The notes under the pieces are model-generated. The model made no database searches and had not been told where the DNA came from. It saw nothing but the letters and a program-made list of their open reading frames with translations. A program made the position numbers and the translations under genes. Shown in pieces: positions 1 through 12,240 of a DNA stretch of 64,000 nucleotides. The stretch is taken from positions 4,464,001-4,528,000 of the forward strand of contig NC_091968.1 of NCBI RefSeq assembly GCF_036711975.1, given 5' to 3'. Positions within the stretch are counted from its first letter, which is position 1, and each line of letters begins with the position of its first letter. Source of the stretch: Onthophagus taurus. Taxonomy: Eukaryota; Arthropoda; Insecta; Coleoptera; Scarabaeidae.

Positions 1-1040
1 TTTGCATTGATTACTCTCATAGCTGTAAGACTACATCGAGTTCATTGTGGTCTGGAATTACGCTAGGCAAAATTCATACCTTAATATTCTTCTGACAAAG
101 TCCAAGAAATATTACTCTCATAGCTGTAAGACTACATCGAGTTAATTGTGGTCTGGAATTACGCTAGGCAAAATTCATTCCTTAATATTCTTCTGACAAA
201 GTCCAAGAAGTTTGGAAAACTACATTGTGCAGATATCTATGAAGATTCTAGTATTCTCAAATTATAGATTTCAGATTTCAATGAGAAGTCTCGAACTGCC
301 TTGTTTTGAATAAATCATCAAATGAAACAGATTGAATGTAATTGAGCAGATTACCACCAAGAAGTCTGGAATCACATAAATCATTAATACCGAACTGAAA
401 GAAAATGTCAGGAAATTGTATTGCATTTGTTTCAGACTCAAGAATTGGTTTAATTATATTAATTATATTACAATAGTTAGAGACTTTAAACTCCAACACG
501 ATGTCTGAATTTACTTTGTATAAAAAATAAAATACGAGATTATCTCTTGAGTTACACTCCACATATCATAGATGTTAGATTTCATGATAAAGTGTGAGGT
601 TGCATAAAAATCAGACTCTAAAGGTATCTGTAGAACTACATCACATCAGCATAAATTTCAGGCATCAAGAATTCGTCGGAAATTACACTGCTCAAAATTC
701 AGATTGAAAGGAGAAGTCTGGAATAGCATTGCATAGATTTGTAACTTTGTAATTTTCGACTAAACACAAATTTTGGACTTCATGAAAAGTCTGGATTTAT
801 ATTCATTTGATTACTTTCCAACCTGTAAAATTACATTGAGTTAATTGTAAGCTCCAAAAACGTATATTTCAAAATACTAGAAGTGGTATGCAATTATGTA
901 CGCTGCAAAATTCCAAGGTTGTTGTTAATGAGTTAAGATCTAAGTCTTCCATAAATTGTCTGGTATTACATTGGAAATAAATTTTTCTTGTCTTCTTGTA
1001 ATTAATAAGTTTTTCTTCTATTTAAGCAATTTTTAAAATA
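1..1040. repeat. AT-rich degenerate repeat zone with AGTCTGGAATTAC motif
   Basis: No gene seen. Positions 11-111 and 112-210 are a near-identical tandem pair with a 101-bp period. The rest contains loose repeats of AGTCTGGAATTACA and related phrases (fused with ATTGCATAGATTT and TTCAAGGAGAAGTC). The same vocabulary returns at 5.5-6.8 kb, so this is one dispersed, degenerate repeat family. The short open frame near 278-562 on the minus strand lies wholly inside it and has no recognisable domain. Confidence 0.7.
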
Positions 1041-1117
1041 TATAACCAAGCTGCAATAAGTTTATATAAATAAAATATTTTTAAGGTTTGATTCATCCTT
1101 CTATATAGTTGATAAAC
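1041..1117 (+). repeat. 77-bp direct repeat, left copy, flanking a CTAG block
   Basis: Begins TATAACCAAGCTGCAATAAG and ends GATAAAC. A diverged direct copy lies at 2971-3047. The two copies bracket the CTAG arrays and the piggyBac fragment. Confidence 0.8.
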
Positions 1118-1812
1118 CTGAATGATTCTGATTCTAAGTCTAGTGTTAGTGTTAGTGACAATGCTAGTGCAAAACTAGAATTAGAGCCGTCTTGAGAGAT
1201 GTACGGCTAAATCCGAATGATTCTAGTTCTAGGTCTAGTGTTAGTTCTAGTTTTATACTAGCACTGTTTCCAGAACTAACATTAGACCTAGAACTAGAAA
1301 CATTCGAGTTTAGCCGTGCGTCTAATAAGACGGCTAAAGCCGAATGATTCTAGTTCTTGGTCTAGTGTTAGTTCTACTTTTAGTTCAATAAAAATATACA
1401 ACAATCTAGCGCTGCGTAACAATTAAAACACTCCACCTAGAACTAGAAACAGTCGGGTTTTCTAGTCTACCCGAATCTTTCTAGTTCTAGGTCTAGTGTT
1501 AGGTCTAGTTTTACACTAGCACTGTTAGTATGTAGAACTAACACTGTACATAGAGCTAGAATCATTTTGGTTTAGTCGTACGGCTCTTAAGACGGCTAAA
1601 CCCAAATGTTTTTAGTTCTAGGTAGAGTATTAGTTCTAGTTTTATACTACCATTGTTATATCTATAACTAGAATCATTCGGGTTTAGCCGTCTTAAGAGA
1701 CGTGCGGCTAAACCCAAATGATTCTAGTTCCAGGTATAGTGTTAGTTCTAGTTTTACACTAGCACCGTTACTATGTAGAACTAACACTATACCTAGAACT
1801 AGAATCATTTGG
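1118..1812. repeat. CTAG-rich palindromic repeat array, block A (left part)
   Basis: Array of imperfect palindromes made of CTAGTTCTAGGTCTAGTGTT and its reverse complement around a short TTTTACACTAGCAC loop, alternating with a second palindrome with arms ATTCGGGTTTAGCCG and CGGCTAAACCCGAAT. Units here are diverged, and some are separated by an AATAAAAATATACAACAATC spacer. The piggyBac fragment directly abuts the right end. Confidence 0.9.
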
Positions 1813-2470
1813 GCGCAAATTATTGCCACTGCAATCTAGCGATTCAGAAAGTGATAATGATGACACTGCTGAAGTAAACATCGATACGTGGTCATCAAAT
1901 GGACAAATCAATTATTTTGGAACCTTTCGAAGACAGCCCAGGTATAAAAACTCTACCAAAATACGAAGAAAGTGTAATGAATATTGTAAAGTTATTTATT
2001 GGAATTGACTTTTTGGAATATTTGGTTAAAGAATCGAATAGATATCACTATCAAATAATCAATAAATATAAAAATATCTCAAGAACTAAGAAATGGATAG
2101 ACATTACGTTGCCAGAAAGGAAAAAATGTTTAGGTCTAATTGTTCTAATGGGACAAGTAAAAAAAGACAGACTTCACAATTACTGGTCAACTGACCCAAG
2201 CATCGAAACTCCGTTTTTTTCTAAAGTAATGAGTAGAACCAGATTTATGCAGATACTGCAGAGCTGGCACTTTTGTAACAATGAAGATATACCCACAAAT
2301 TCAAACAGACTTGTAAAAATTCAGCCAGTTATAAATTATTTAAAGATTAGATTTATTGATGTGTATAAACCTTGTCAACAATTATCAGTAGATGAATGTA
2401 TTATTCCGTGGGGGGAAGACATAAAATTACATTGCTTTGAAGCAAAAGCAATAAGCACAACACAATGAAT
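1812..2470 (+). pseudogene. piggyBac-type transposase fragment
   Basis: The frame from 1899 reads as the first third of a piggyBac transposase (DDE_Tnp_1_7 domain): EPFEDSPGI, then a run including LPERKKCLGLIVLMG, YWSTDP, MSRTRFMQILQSWHF and SVDECIIPW. The last contains the first catalytic aspartate in its usual SVDE setting. An acidic N-terminus (SSDSESDNDD) lies in another frame from 1823, so a frameshift separates the two. The protein stops about 20 residues after the first catalytic Asp; the other catalytic residues and the cysteine-rich C-terminus are missing. It sits inside a CTAG block and is a dead fragment. No TTAA-flanked ends were recognised. Confidence 0.88.
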
Positions 2471-2563
2471 AGCGAAAATTTAGCTGGTACTAGGAGTAAA
2501 TACGCGCGCGACTAAGCCGGTCCTTACTGAGTGGTAGCCTCAACGATGACCGGTCGATAAAGT
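2471..2563. other. Unassigned GC-richer linker after piggyBac
   Basis: Short segment with GCGCGCGACTAAGCCGG and GATGACCGGTCG; no coding signal. It may be leftover piggyBac sequence. Confidence 0.3.
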
Positions 2564-2885
2564 GTTAAGACGGCTAAACCCGAATGACTATTAGTTAGTT
2601 AGTTCTAGTTTTACACTGGCACTACTACTAGGTAGAAGTAACACTATACCTAGAACTAGAATTATTTGGGTTTAGCCACACGTCTCTAAAGACGGCTAAA
2701 CCCGAATGATTCCAGTTTTAGGTATAGTGTTAGTTCTAGATTTACACTTGCACTGTCACTAGAACTAACATTAGACCTAGAACTAGAAATATTCAGGTTT
2801 AATCGTCTTAAGAGGCGTACGGCTAAATAGAATGTTTCTAGTTCTAGGTTAGTCTAGTTTTATTTGTTATTCAGGGCTAAATTGT
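2564..2885. repeat. CTAG-rich palindromic repeat array, block A (right part)
   Basis: Same family as 1118-1812, resuming after the piggyBac fragment. It is followed at 2931-2966 by a right-end domain, TTTTGTATATTGCATCTTAA then GTGAAATTCACT, which is also found directly after the array at 61636. Confidence 0.88.
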
Positions 2886-2970
2886 TGTATGTTTTCATTA
2901 AGCTATAATATATCGAAGTTTCTATAGAAATATACTTTTGTATATTGCATCTTAAGTGAAATTCACTGTA

Positions 2971-3047
2971 TATATCCAAGCTGCAATAAGTTGATAAAAT
3001 AAAAATGTTTGTAAGGTTTAATTCATCCCTCTATATATTTCATAAAC
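2971..3047 (+). repeat. 77-bp direct repeat, right copy
   Basis: Diverged copy of 1041-1117 (CCAAGCTGCAATAAG, then AGGTTTAATTCATCC, then CATAAAC). Confidence 0.8.
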
Positions 3048-3859
3048 ATTTGTTGTCCATTTCATGCACACACGTGCCCTTATTATTTGAGCACTCTTTC
3101 CTTTAACAATACCTTATTGGCAGATGCAAATCTTTTCGACCCCCGAATAAAGTCCAGGTGGTATTTGGAAAAATGCGACGCGATTTTAGGGTTAGACGCT
3201 GTTGCTTCTCCCCATTATGAAACAATATCAATTCGAAAAATAGCGATGGGGTCGAAAATTTTTTGGGGTGAACTTAGTAATGTTGTCCAGGTGATGACTA
3301 CTGTCTGCGTTTGAGGAGGACACCCCTCTCGGAAGTATTTGCGAGGGGTGAGAATACCGCGCCAGGTAAATAGCTCTGAATACGTCCGAAACGTCTCCGT
3401 ACAATGTGGATGCATTTGATACGTTAACGTTGTTTGAAGAGAAAGTTGGGGCGGAAGTCCGGTAGTAAGAAATAAGGGTGGTGATCTAGTATCAAATTAC
3501 CGTTTTTATATAAAAAAATTAATTTTGGAAAGTCTTTAATGTTTTAATTTAATTTAGAGGTACATTGTGTTGAGGGCGTTAACCACCTAGAGTATTTTCT
3601 AGTGAAGATATTTTCGTAACCAAGGACTTTGCGCGGGTAAAGCATCAAATCCTCATTTAATTTTAGAGTTTCCAGATATAAGCTCTTGGCATCGCGTTTA
3701 ACTTCGCATACCTTCGTTTCTTAAGAATCATCAAGGTGCATAGCAATGTTTTCTTTTCAAATTCAAACGTCAACACCTTTTAATTTTGAAATTAAACGAT
3801 TTTTGTGTTAATTTTTTTCTTTGGACTAAATTTTTCTTTTCTTATTTTTCTTTCATTAT
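3048..3859. other. No gene recognised
   Basis: Ordinary AT-rich sequence. A 75-codon open frame at 3087-3314 (with LFDPRIKSRWY) has no convincing homology by eye and no splice context; it is not called as a gene. Confidence 0.4.
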
Positions 3860-4880
3860 GTTGTTCTTCGTCACCATCTGGTGGTGAACCCCTTGGCAAC
3901 GGTCTCTCTGGGTCTCTTACGCGTTTGGAACCGTCACCGACGTGTACTTATTACCCGTATGAACCGATGCGGCCGCACTTTTTCTTTGAGTGATCGCGCA
4001 CCATCTGCTTGGAGTGCTGCGCACTCTTATTTCTCTTCTGCATCTTTCAATTATTATTACTCGAGTACAAGCAGGTGAAACGTTTGCTCTGTGTTTTTTT
4101 TCTCTTTGCAAAAATATTAAAAAGGGGCTGTAATAATTTAACCGATGCGAATTCGAAATGGGAATGTAGTTTAAGAAGAAAATTTGTGCAAAATTACCTG
4201 GTTTTAAGACCTTTAATTTTTAAATCACATTACAATACAAGAAGTTTCTTTCTAACAAAAACTACACAAAAAAGGAATACCTGCCCAAGGAAATTTAAAA
4301 AAGAAGCCACCAGCTGATCGGAGCGTGGACAACACGTGCTCAGGTGGGGTTCTTCTTTAAGAAACTCGCAACTTTTCTCGCCTTGCAGAAAGTTACCTCC
4401 TTAGTATTTAACAAAAGACCAAAAAATCAAATGAATGCGTCCCTCTTTCTATTTAAGACATTTTTTCATTGTTAGAATCAGCGATTTCTTCGCATAACGA
4501 TTAACGACACGTAGGAACATCCTTGTTACGTACCACACGAACCGCCTCTCACTTACTTTACAAGAAGAGGCAAACGTGTGTTACCCAAGAAGTGAAATTG
4601 CGCAATGCGAGAGGTTCGCGCGCGATTCCCAGTGATTAATCACGTTTTTCGTAACCGTCGATCGTGTGGATCCGAACTAAAGAACGAACGTATAACAGCG
4701 GAGGAGCCATGGGAAAAGACTTTGTGTTTGGCCTTGGCATTAACGTCCCCCGTGTTCCGTATTATAGGCGGAGGTTGCGCACGAAAGCAAATCGATGTAA
4801 CCACTAGGATGATGCCACGAAGAGATGTTACCGGAAAAACACTGATCAATATATTCATTGTAGCGAATTATTCACCATAA
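3860..4880. other. GC/CpG-richer unannotated region
   Basis: Locally richer in CpG than its surroundings (for example GCGGCCGC at 3969, GCGCGCGATTCC at 4618). Several short overlapping open frames on both strands look like by-products of composition. It could be a regulatory region or an unrecognised exon. A CAGCTG E-box core lies at 4311. Confidence 0.35.
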
Positions 4881-5204
4881 CAATTCTTCTTTTATTATTT
4901 ACTTACATTGATTAACTAATTATTAAAATTGAGCCAGAAAAAATAGTGAGAGAAAATAATAATTTGTAAAAAAATTGATGTGTAAACGAAAAATAAGTTT
5001 GAACGAGTACACAGATGGTAACCTGGTCATCGGAAGTGGGAAAATGATAATTGAAAGGAAACGGCAGCAGGCGAACGTAAAACGTAAAAAGGTAATTTTA
5101 CGAATTCGACAACCGGCATCGATTTTGCGGTTTACAGATCTCGATTTACAACCGTGCCTTGTTAAAACATGTCTTTTTACGAATCTAATTAATTTAATGT
5201 TGGT
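4881..5204. other. AT-rich intergenic DNA
   Basis: Nothing recognised except a short open frame (4975-5265) that runs into the following repeat and has no domain. Confidence 0.4.
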
Positions 5205-6975
5205 GATTAAGTTATTTACATCAATTCCTCGGAAAATATCTGTTACAAACGAGAAAAATTATTAATATTTTCAAAACTTTAACTCCAATTTAACAATAAA
5301 ATCGAATGCACCTCTTTATACCATAAAAACTGAATCCACAAAAACTTAGAGAATATGAGGAGGACGTTTGTAGAATGGGCAGAAGATTCATATAAAGTAT
5401 CTGGAGAACATCACAATGGAATTCCAGAAAAACCATCATAAGAATGCTGGCAAGTCATCAAAAATTAAAGCAACCTAACTTAATTTACCTCAACTGAGTT
5501 CAAACTACTACAAATTGGGAAAATAATGCCCGAAATAAATATTCGCTCCTTTTCCATATAATTTATAGTCTGGAATTACATTACACAGATAAAATTTTGA
5601 GTTTGGCTTGATTCTAGAGAATTTTGAAAAATTTCCAAATGCACTATATATGACCAAAACGATGTCAAAAATCAGAATCTCTGTCACCAAAATATGTTTG
5701 AACTACACTTAGATATGTCAAACTTCAAGAAAAAGTCTGGAATCAGACTGGGCAAAATTAATACCTTAATATTTTTTGAGAAAGTCTAAGAAGTTTGGAA
5801 CTACATTGCGTAAATATCTCTAGTATTCTCAAATCATGGATTCCAAATTTCAAGGAGAAGTCTGGAACTGCCTTGATTCGAATAAATCTATGATATTTGG
5901 GACTCCAAGAGGAAGTCGTAGATTGCATTGCAAAATTTCTGTAAAAAAATAGTCTGGAGTTTGACTGCATAGATTTAGACTTAAAGCACAAGATTATTGC
6001 AAAGATTATGCCAGAACTGCCACGGTTGTTGGGGCAATTGGGATGCTATTGTTATTTACATCAATTTCTCGGAAAATATCTGTTACAAATGAGAAAAATT
6101 ATTAATATTATCAAAACTTTAACTCTAATTTAACAATAAAATCGAATATTTATATTTGGAGAATATCACAATCGAATTCCAGAAAAACCATAACAACCTC
6201 ACTTTTTAAGACGCCAAATATCTCAAGTAATTTGAGGCATCACAAGAATGCTAGCAAGTCAATAAAAACCAACACAACCTAACTTAACTGGCTTCAAACT
6301 ACTACAAATTAAGAAAATAATGCCCGAAATAAATATTCGCTCCTTTTTCCATATAATTTATAGTCTGGAATTACACCAGACTAATGACAGATTTTAGACA
6401 TCAAAATGAAGTTAGGAATTACATTACATATATATTAGACTCTCAGAAGAACTCTAAAATTACAATAATCAAGTCATAAATTTCAGACTTCAAGGAGAAA
6501 TGTTATGATTTCACACTTTCCTTGGAGTTTGGCTTGATTCTAGAGAATTTGGCCAAAACGACATCAAAAATCAGAATCTCTGTCATCAGAATATGTTTTG
6601 AACTACACCCAGATATCATTGATTTGAAATATTTAATATGATCTGATGTCAAACTTCAAGAAAAAGTCTGGAATTACGCTGGACAAAATTCAGATCTCAA
6701 TATTTTTTGAAAAAGTCCAAGAAGTTTGGAACTACATTGCGTAGATATCTCTAGTATTCTCAAATCGTGGAGTATCCAAGTATTTGGAGAACATCACAAT
6801 GGAATTCCAGAAAAACTGTAACAACTTCACTTTTTAAAACGCCAAAAATTTCAAGCAACTTGAACCATCACAAGAATGCTAACAAAAACCAACGTAACCT
6901 AACTTAATTTAACTCAACCGGGTTCAAAGTACTATAAATGAGGAAAATAATGCCCGAAATAAGTATGATTATTAA
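5205..6975 (+). repeat. Two-and-a-half-copy direct repeat, about 840-bp period
   Basis: 5209-5306 (ATTTACATCAATTCCTCGG to AATAAAATCGAAT) recurs at 6051-6148. 5500-5580 (AATAATGCCCGAAATAAATA, then CTCCTTTTCCATATAATTTA) recurs at 6293-6375, and partly again at 6924-6970. Copies differ by substitutions and indels. The interior carries the same AGTCTGGAATTACA vocabulary as 1-1040. Confidence 0.8.
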
Positions 6976-7480
6976 CATTCCCAATCTAATCAAGTGTAAG
7001 GCATAAACCGAGCATATTCCAAGTCACTCAATAACTTAGCCAAGATCTCTCCCATACAGAAACTCCTGCAATGGCTATGATACATTGCAACGGCCATACT
7101 CGCAAATCAAGAAGCGTACAAGTACAATCAAAACACCCATTTATTGCAGTACTCGCAGCAAACTTTCTCGATAAGTCGATAATTCAACCAATTCCTTATA
7201 AAACGATGTTATCCTTGCTATCATCGACTTAGCTATCGTTTCAAACGTGTATAACACTTCAACACCTATAACTATTGATAGTTTATCCGCTGACATCCTA
7301 AAAATCGACACAATAACCTCTCCCAAAAGGAAAACACTCAACTATCTCAATCCACAACAAGGCTTTTCAATGTTTGCAATAAAACTGTGCAGAGAATGAT
7401 CTGTTGGTGGGAGATTGCAACATCTACGTGAGCAAGGATACAATTCAAAAAAGGAAACTGATTGACCTTATAGCCTGTTA
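6976..7480. other. No gene recognised
   Basis: Unique-looking AT-rich DNA. Two minus-strand open frames of about 66 codons show no domain. It may be the downstream flank of the adjacent hAT relic. Confidence 0.35.
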
Positions 7481-9330
7481 TCACGTGTGTCTCTCCGTAT
7501 CGTGTCTCGGCTTTCCGTCTGTCTTTTCCCCAATAATTGTAACTTTGCAATATGAAGATATAGGTTGTAATAAACGGTCATTAACTTTTTTTTTCGATTT
7601 TGACCTTTCAAAACTTAGTCTATTGCATACAAGGGTGTGTATGAGTGACCATTTAGAAAAAACTCTGAAGTTGAGCAGACTGGATGGTATGTTCCAAAAC
7701 AGAAGCGGTTTAAAAATTCGCTTTTTCAAAAGAATTTGGCAAATACATTGACGTTGCCTAAAATCATCTAAACTCTCTTGTCCTTCAGCATTCAAATTCT
7801 TTAATAAAAATAGATTCATTTTGCGGACTTTTTCAGTTGACAATTTTTTATTATCGTAATGATGGATGTAAGTAATACGCTTTTCTTTTGTTTAGTTCTT
7901 CTCGAAATTGCAATAGAGCACGTTGCACTTTGGCAAGTGTTAATTAATTTGCAGATGGGATCTAGTAGTTGTATATAGCTTCTAACGATTTCTATGAATT
8001 CTTCGTTGTATAGATTTGATACAGATTTTAAAGTTTTTCCTTTTGCATCAAAAACTTTCATATAGGGGAAATTTTTTAAAAATGAAAAATAAGCTCCCCT
8101 ATAAGAGCACCAACGAGTATCGCAAGGTAATTTCATTCTATGACCACCTTCTTCAATAATTTTTCTTTCCAGATCAACATTTTTAACTCCCGTAAAATGT
8201 TTATAATGTTATCTGTTAAAATTTTATTGAGTACACTTTTTGCAAGAAGTTAGCTCTATGATTGTAGCCAAACAACATGTTTTAACATATCACCCATTTT
8301 CACTACGAAAGTTTCTCTGACTAATTTGTTGGCAGAAATTACTATTTTCGCAAGTTTCTTACCTGCTGAAAAAATCCCATGCATTAACGAAGGCTTTGTT
8401 ATCATTGGCATTATGCAACACACAAACAATTGTTTTTGTATTACTTGACGTATTTTTCCATCCATCAATAATCATTACAGATTCACTTGTAACAAAGTTA
8501 GAAGCTTCAGTTATGCTCTGTTTGTAAATATTGTCCAGCAAAGTTATAGATAAAGTTGTTGTAGAAGGGAGCCTATAAGCGGGTCGTAACTTGTTTACAA
8601 CATTTTTAAAATGTTGCGACTCATCAACACTAAATGAAAGATTGCAACCAAAAATAAATTTTGCCAAACAATTATTTAATTCTATTCCTTCATATTCAAG
8701 TGTCTACAAAATTCATAATAGCTGCATTACCTTTAGTTTTTCTTGTATGTAAAGTATTCTTGAAATGTTTTGGTGTCATTGTAGTCGTGGTGGCCAAGGA
8801 AGTTGGATTTTTATGTAAAAAAATAGCAGTATTTTCACTACATGAGATAATACTTGGTAATGAAATACTGCTGTGCATGCTTTCGTTAGAATTAGGAACT
8901 TCATTAACTAAATTTAGTTGTCCATCATCTGCAACTAACAATTCTAACATCTGACACTCACTATTTTCTGCATTATCAGGTTTACTGACTTCATGATCAA
9001 ACATGTTCGTTAAATTTGCAGAATCCGAATTGTTGACAGAATCTGTTGTAAAAAAAAATAACCACAATAGCATTGGAAATTGAAATAGCTAAACTCAAGA
9101 TATATTTCGAAAAGTCTACTTATTTCTAGTAGGATTAACAATTTACTACAAATTCCACACTTCGCGAAATATTTATGCCTGTTATCCTTGATTAGCATAA
9201 AATCTAATTCTTCTAATACTTTATTAAAGTAAGTAAAGCCCCATCACCGCTTTTCCCTCTATCTTTGTTAGATTCAGTCTGATAGGTACATTTCATAACT
9301 TTTGTTTTCAACTTCACCATTTTGGGCTAG
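7481..9330 (-). pseudogene. hAT-type (zf-BED / DUF659) transposase relic
   Basis: Minus-strand open frames in three registers together read like a hAT-family transposase. From the N-terminus: a BED-finger remnant near 9198-9130 (KYFAKCGICSKLL); a serine-rich linker at 9073-8696; a DUF659-like segment at 8667-8359 (AKFIFGCNLSFSVDESQHF, then LRPAYRLPSTTTL, LLDNIYKQ, SVMIIDGWKN); a frame change into 8468-8256; and LPCDTRWCSY with a following helix-rich part at 8136-7816. The register changes and stops make it non-functional. Terminal inverted repeats were not identified, so the outer limits are approximate. The family call rests on motif order read by eye. Confidence 0.72.
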
Positions 9331-9829
9331 ACACCGTATATGCGAAGACTGTTTTTGTTATAGAAGATTAGCATATTTTGAAAGCTGCAAACAGAAGAAA
9401 AAAGTTGCTAGTGATATTAGGAACTTTCCCAGTAGTTTCTCTTTTGTATCGGTTTTTATGGCAGCTTCAATAACATTTTTAATCCAATAGCTACCACATT
9501 GCAAAATACATTCTTCATCGTATGATTGTAGCTAGCACTTTGTTAGAAGTACTTTTATAGAACTTGATTGCAGTTTAGAAACCATTTTATGTCATAATTT
9601 TGTTAAAAGTTGTAATTGGGAGATACGATCTCTTCAAAAAGACTTTCACATAGTTAAAATTTACATCCTGTTACAATAAAAAATTAATCCAAGTTATCTC
9701 GTTAAGAAGGCGACTTTAAACCCCATTAACTTATTTCAGTAAAAGTTTTAATAAGATTAATTAAACTGGCGCTCTTTAACGGTTAATTTAGTTTATAAAC
9801 TACAATTTCCTCCCTTCTAAGTCGTTTCA
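9331..9829. other. No gene recognised
   Basis: AT-rich DNA with no supported feature. Confidence 0.4.
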
Positions 9830-11310
9830 AACCAATTCGGTCGCATTTTCGCCTTAATTTTTCTCCTCCTTAACTCTTAACTCTCTTTGGGAACCGTGAT
9901 TCACGCAGGAAACGGTAAATTTCGAGCCGTCTCACACTCTGACCCCAGTTCCGACCCTTGACCCGTCCCACAAAGCAACTCTCCTGAACCTCTTCTCGAG
10001 CGCATTTCTTGGCGCGTGAGCTTCTTCTTCGTGACACACTTCCTCAACATTCCTTTGTGTATAATACCAATTCTTTGATTCATTCCATACCAAATAGTTT
10101 TCTTGGAATACTATTATGTAATTATGAGAAATTGTTTTATACTTTGAACGTGTTGTTTCTTTCTCGGGCTGCCGCCCGCATGTCGTTTTACGTCTGGCAC
10201 GTCACCTGCTTCTTCATCTCTCTAGAGGAGGCGACGACGACGACTAAAACGAAGAGGACAGGTGGATAGAAGCAATAAAGAATTTACGTTCCCTGTGGCT
10301 ACTGCAATTGGCGGCATCGCTTGCAAACGAATGAGACGAAGCAAAAAGAAGATTATCAAAAGAAATAAAATGAGACTGATCTTATCTCAAGAAGAAGAAA
10401 GCGAAAGAATCGAATCTAATAACAAATTAATTTCATCTTACATTAGATTTTGTGGCATATAATTTTGAACGAAGAAAAAGAAGATAATTTTCTTTTTCCT
10501 AGTTACAATCAACATTATCTGGATCGGTTACACATCGTTAACAGCAAATAGCGAGTTGCTTTCAATTATCATGATGGATCACTTAACTTTAAGTTCGTTC
10601 CGATGGAAATTTCACGTGAAGAACCACTCACAAATTTTATTACCATAACTTTAATTACAACTTACCAGACCGGAAGAAGCTTTGTCGATCCTAATAGTAA
10701 AACAAGAAAAATTAACAACACCTGTCGTTGTATCTTCGTTTTATCTTCGTTTTATCTTCGAGAAAGAAAGAAAATTCTTAGAATAAGCAATAAATTTATG
10801 TGAGAAAACAATAATATGATCGAACAAAACATTAATATTACGACCAATTGATGTCATCGTCACTTCTTCTTAATTCTTCGTAGAGGACGTATTTTGAATA
10901 ACAAATGTGATGACATCGCGAAGATTTTGTTATTGAGCGGTCATATGGTCTGAATTTGAAATAAAGCCGTTCTCACGGCTTCTTGTATTCGAGAACGATC
11001 AACTGCGAGGAGAGGTAGAAGAAAACATATGATCGGCTGTTGTTGTTGTTGATTTTGGTTACAGGTAGCTGGTTCTTCCTTTCGGTCATATGACGACGAG
11101 ACGGGTTTTTAAAAGGCCCGAAAACCGAACGGAACGGTGATTTAAATCTCCGCATCGGATTCGACCTGCTTCTCCTCTCGGTCCTCTCTCATCCCAAAGC
11201 CTAAAAACTCAGCTGTTCTTGGTGTCTTGGAACGAGGTTGCCCAAGACTTACGTAAAATCGCACAATGAACCCGAATGGAACGAACGAAACGACCTTGTT
11301 AACTATTGTC
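9830..11310. other. GC/CpG-richer unannotated region
   Basis: Two CpG-enriched stretches (9840-10280 and 10960-11300) with ACGTCTGGCACGTCACC, GGCGACGACGACGAC and TTGTTGTTGTTG runs. No exon could be supported: open frames are about 60-86 codons and lack domains. Promoter, enhancer or 5' UTR function (possibly of neuralized, 9 kb downstream) is conceivable but unproven. A CAGCTG core is at 11209. Confidence 0.35.
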
Positions 11311-12080
11311 GTTTTTATTCAAAGACGTAAAGGTCTACCTGTGATTTATGTTTATTTTTGCGAGTTATGGGAACTTGGAAGAGAAATCAGTTCGGTTTAA
11401 CTTTTGTATTTTGATTTTCCCAAAAACAATTTTTATTGAATGTTTTCGTTGATTAAATTTGTTTTTTGGAAAACGAAAATGTTCAAGATGAATGAAGCGA
11501 ACGAACTTATTAATGATTGCCCTTGAAACGCGTAAATGTTGCAATTTTTAAGTATTTTAAGAAATTACAAGAAACCTTTGAAGTTGTGTTTGATGATTAG
11601 TTTTAAAATGTTTTGGAGATTTAAGAATTAAAGATATTTTGAAGGAGTTCGATTCAGTTTAGAAATGTCCCGAGTTATATTTAGATACTTTTTGTGTTAT
11701 TTCAGCCGGTTTAAATTGATGTTAATTGATTGTGTCAGAGCAGAAATAAAGAAACGTAAAGAATAAAGAACAAAAACTCAAAATGATTTTAATTAGATAG
11801 ATTTTGCTAATTAATTGTATTTGGGAATTTAGAACTGTACAGATCTAAGAAATTTATTAAGCTTAGGAGGCCACATTCAGTAAGAAAATAAACAAAGATA
11901 CATTTGCAGAATGGTTTTTTTATCAAAATCATCTACGATCTGAACTATTCTATACTAATCAATATTTTATTGTTATCCTTGTTTACTAAAACTTTCCAAA
12001 ATTCTTATTGGTTGTTAATGTTACAAGTCATTCGAGTTTCATTATACAGAGTATCACAAAATTTCTAGGACATAGAATAC
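11311..12080. other. AT-rich intergenic DNA
   Basis: No gene or repeat recognised. Confidence 0.4.
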
Positions 12081-12240
12081 CGGGAATTTCATATAATTCG
12101 CCGTAACCATAGTTACGAAACTACTATGCACTTGCACTGTCCCATATAAAATGCAACATAGCTTAATAGTACTGGCATTGAGTAGTTTTGCAAAGGAAAA
12201 GTTTTGCTTGCAAAAAGTGACGTCCTATGATAACTCTGAA
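12081..12240 (+). repeat. Left-end domain of the CTAG repeat element
   Basis: CGGGAATTTCATATAA, CATAGTTACGAAACTACTAT, CACTTGCACTGTCC, CATAGCTTAATAGTACTGG and GTGACGTCCTATGATAACTC lead directly into a CTAG array. The same order of blocks precedes the array at 60215, where it is interrupted by two insertions (58523-58870 and 58901-60145). This copy is therefore an empty-site reference. Confidence 0.85.

Noticed and set aside
3087..3314. 75-codon frame with LFDPRIKSRWY as a hAT dimerisation domain or host exon
   Set aside because: Too short and too weak; no supporting neighbours or splice sites.
4009..4317. Short frames at 3805-4880 as genes
   Set aside because: Overlapping frames on both strands in a CpG-rich stretch, none with a domain or splice context.
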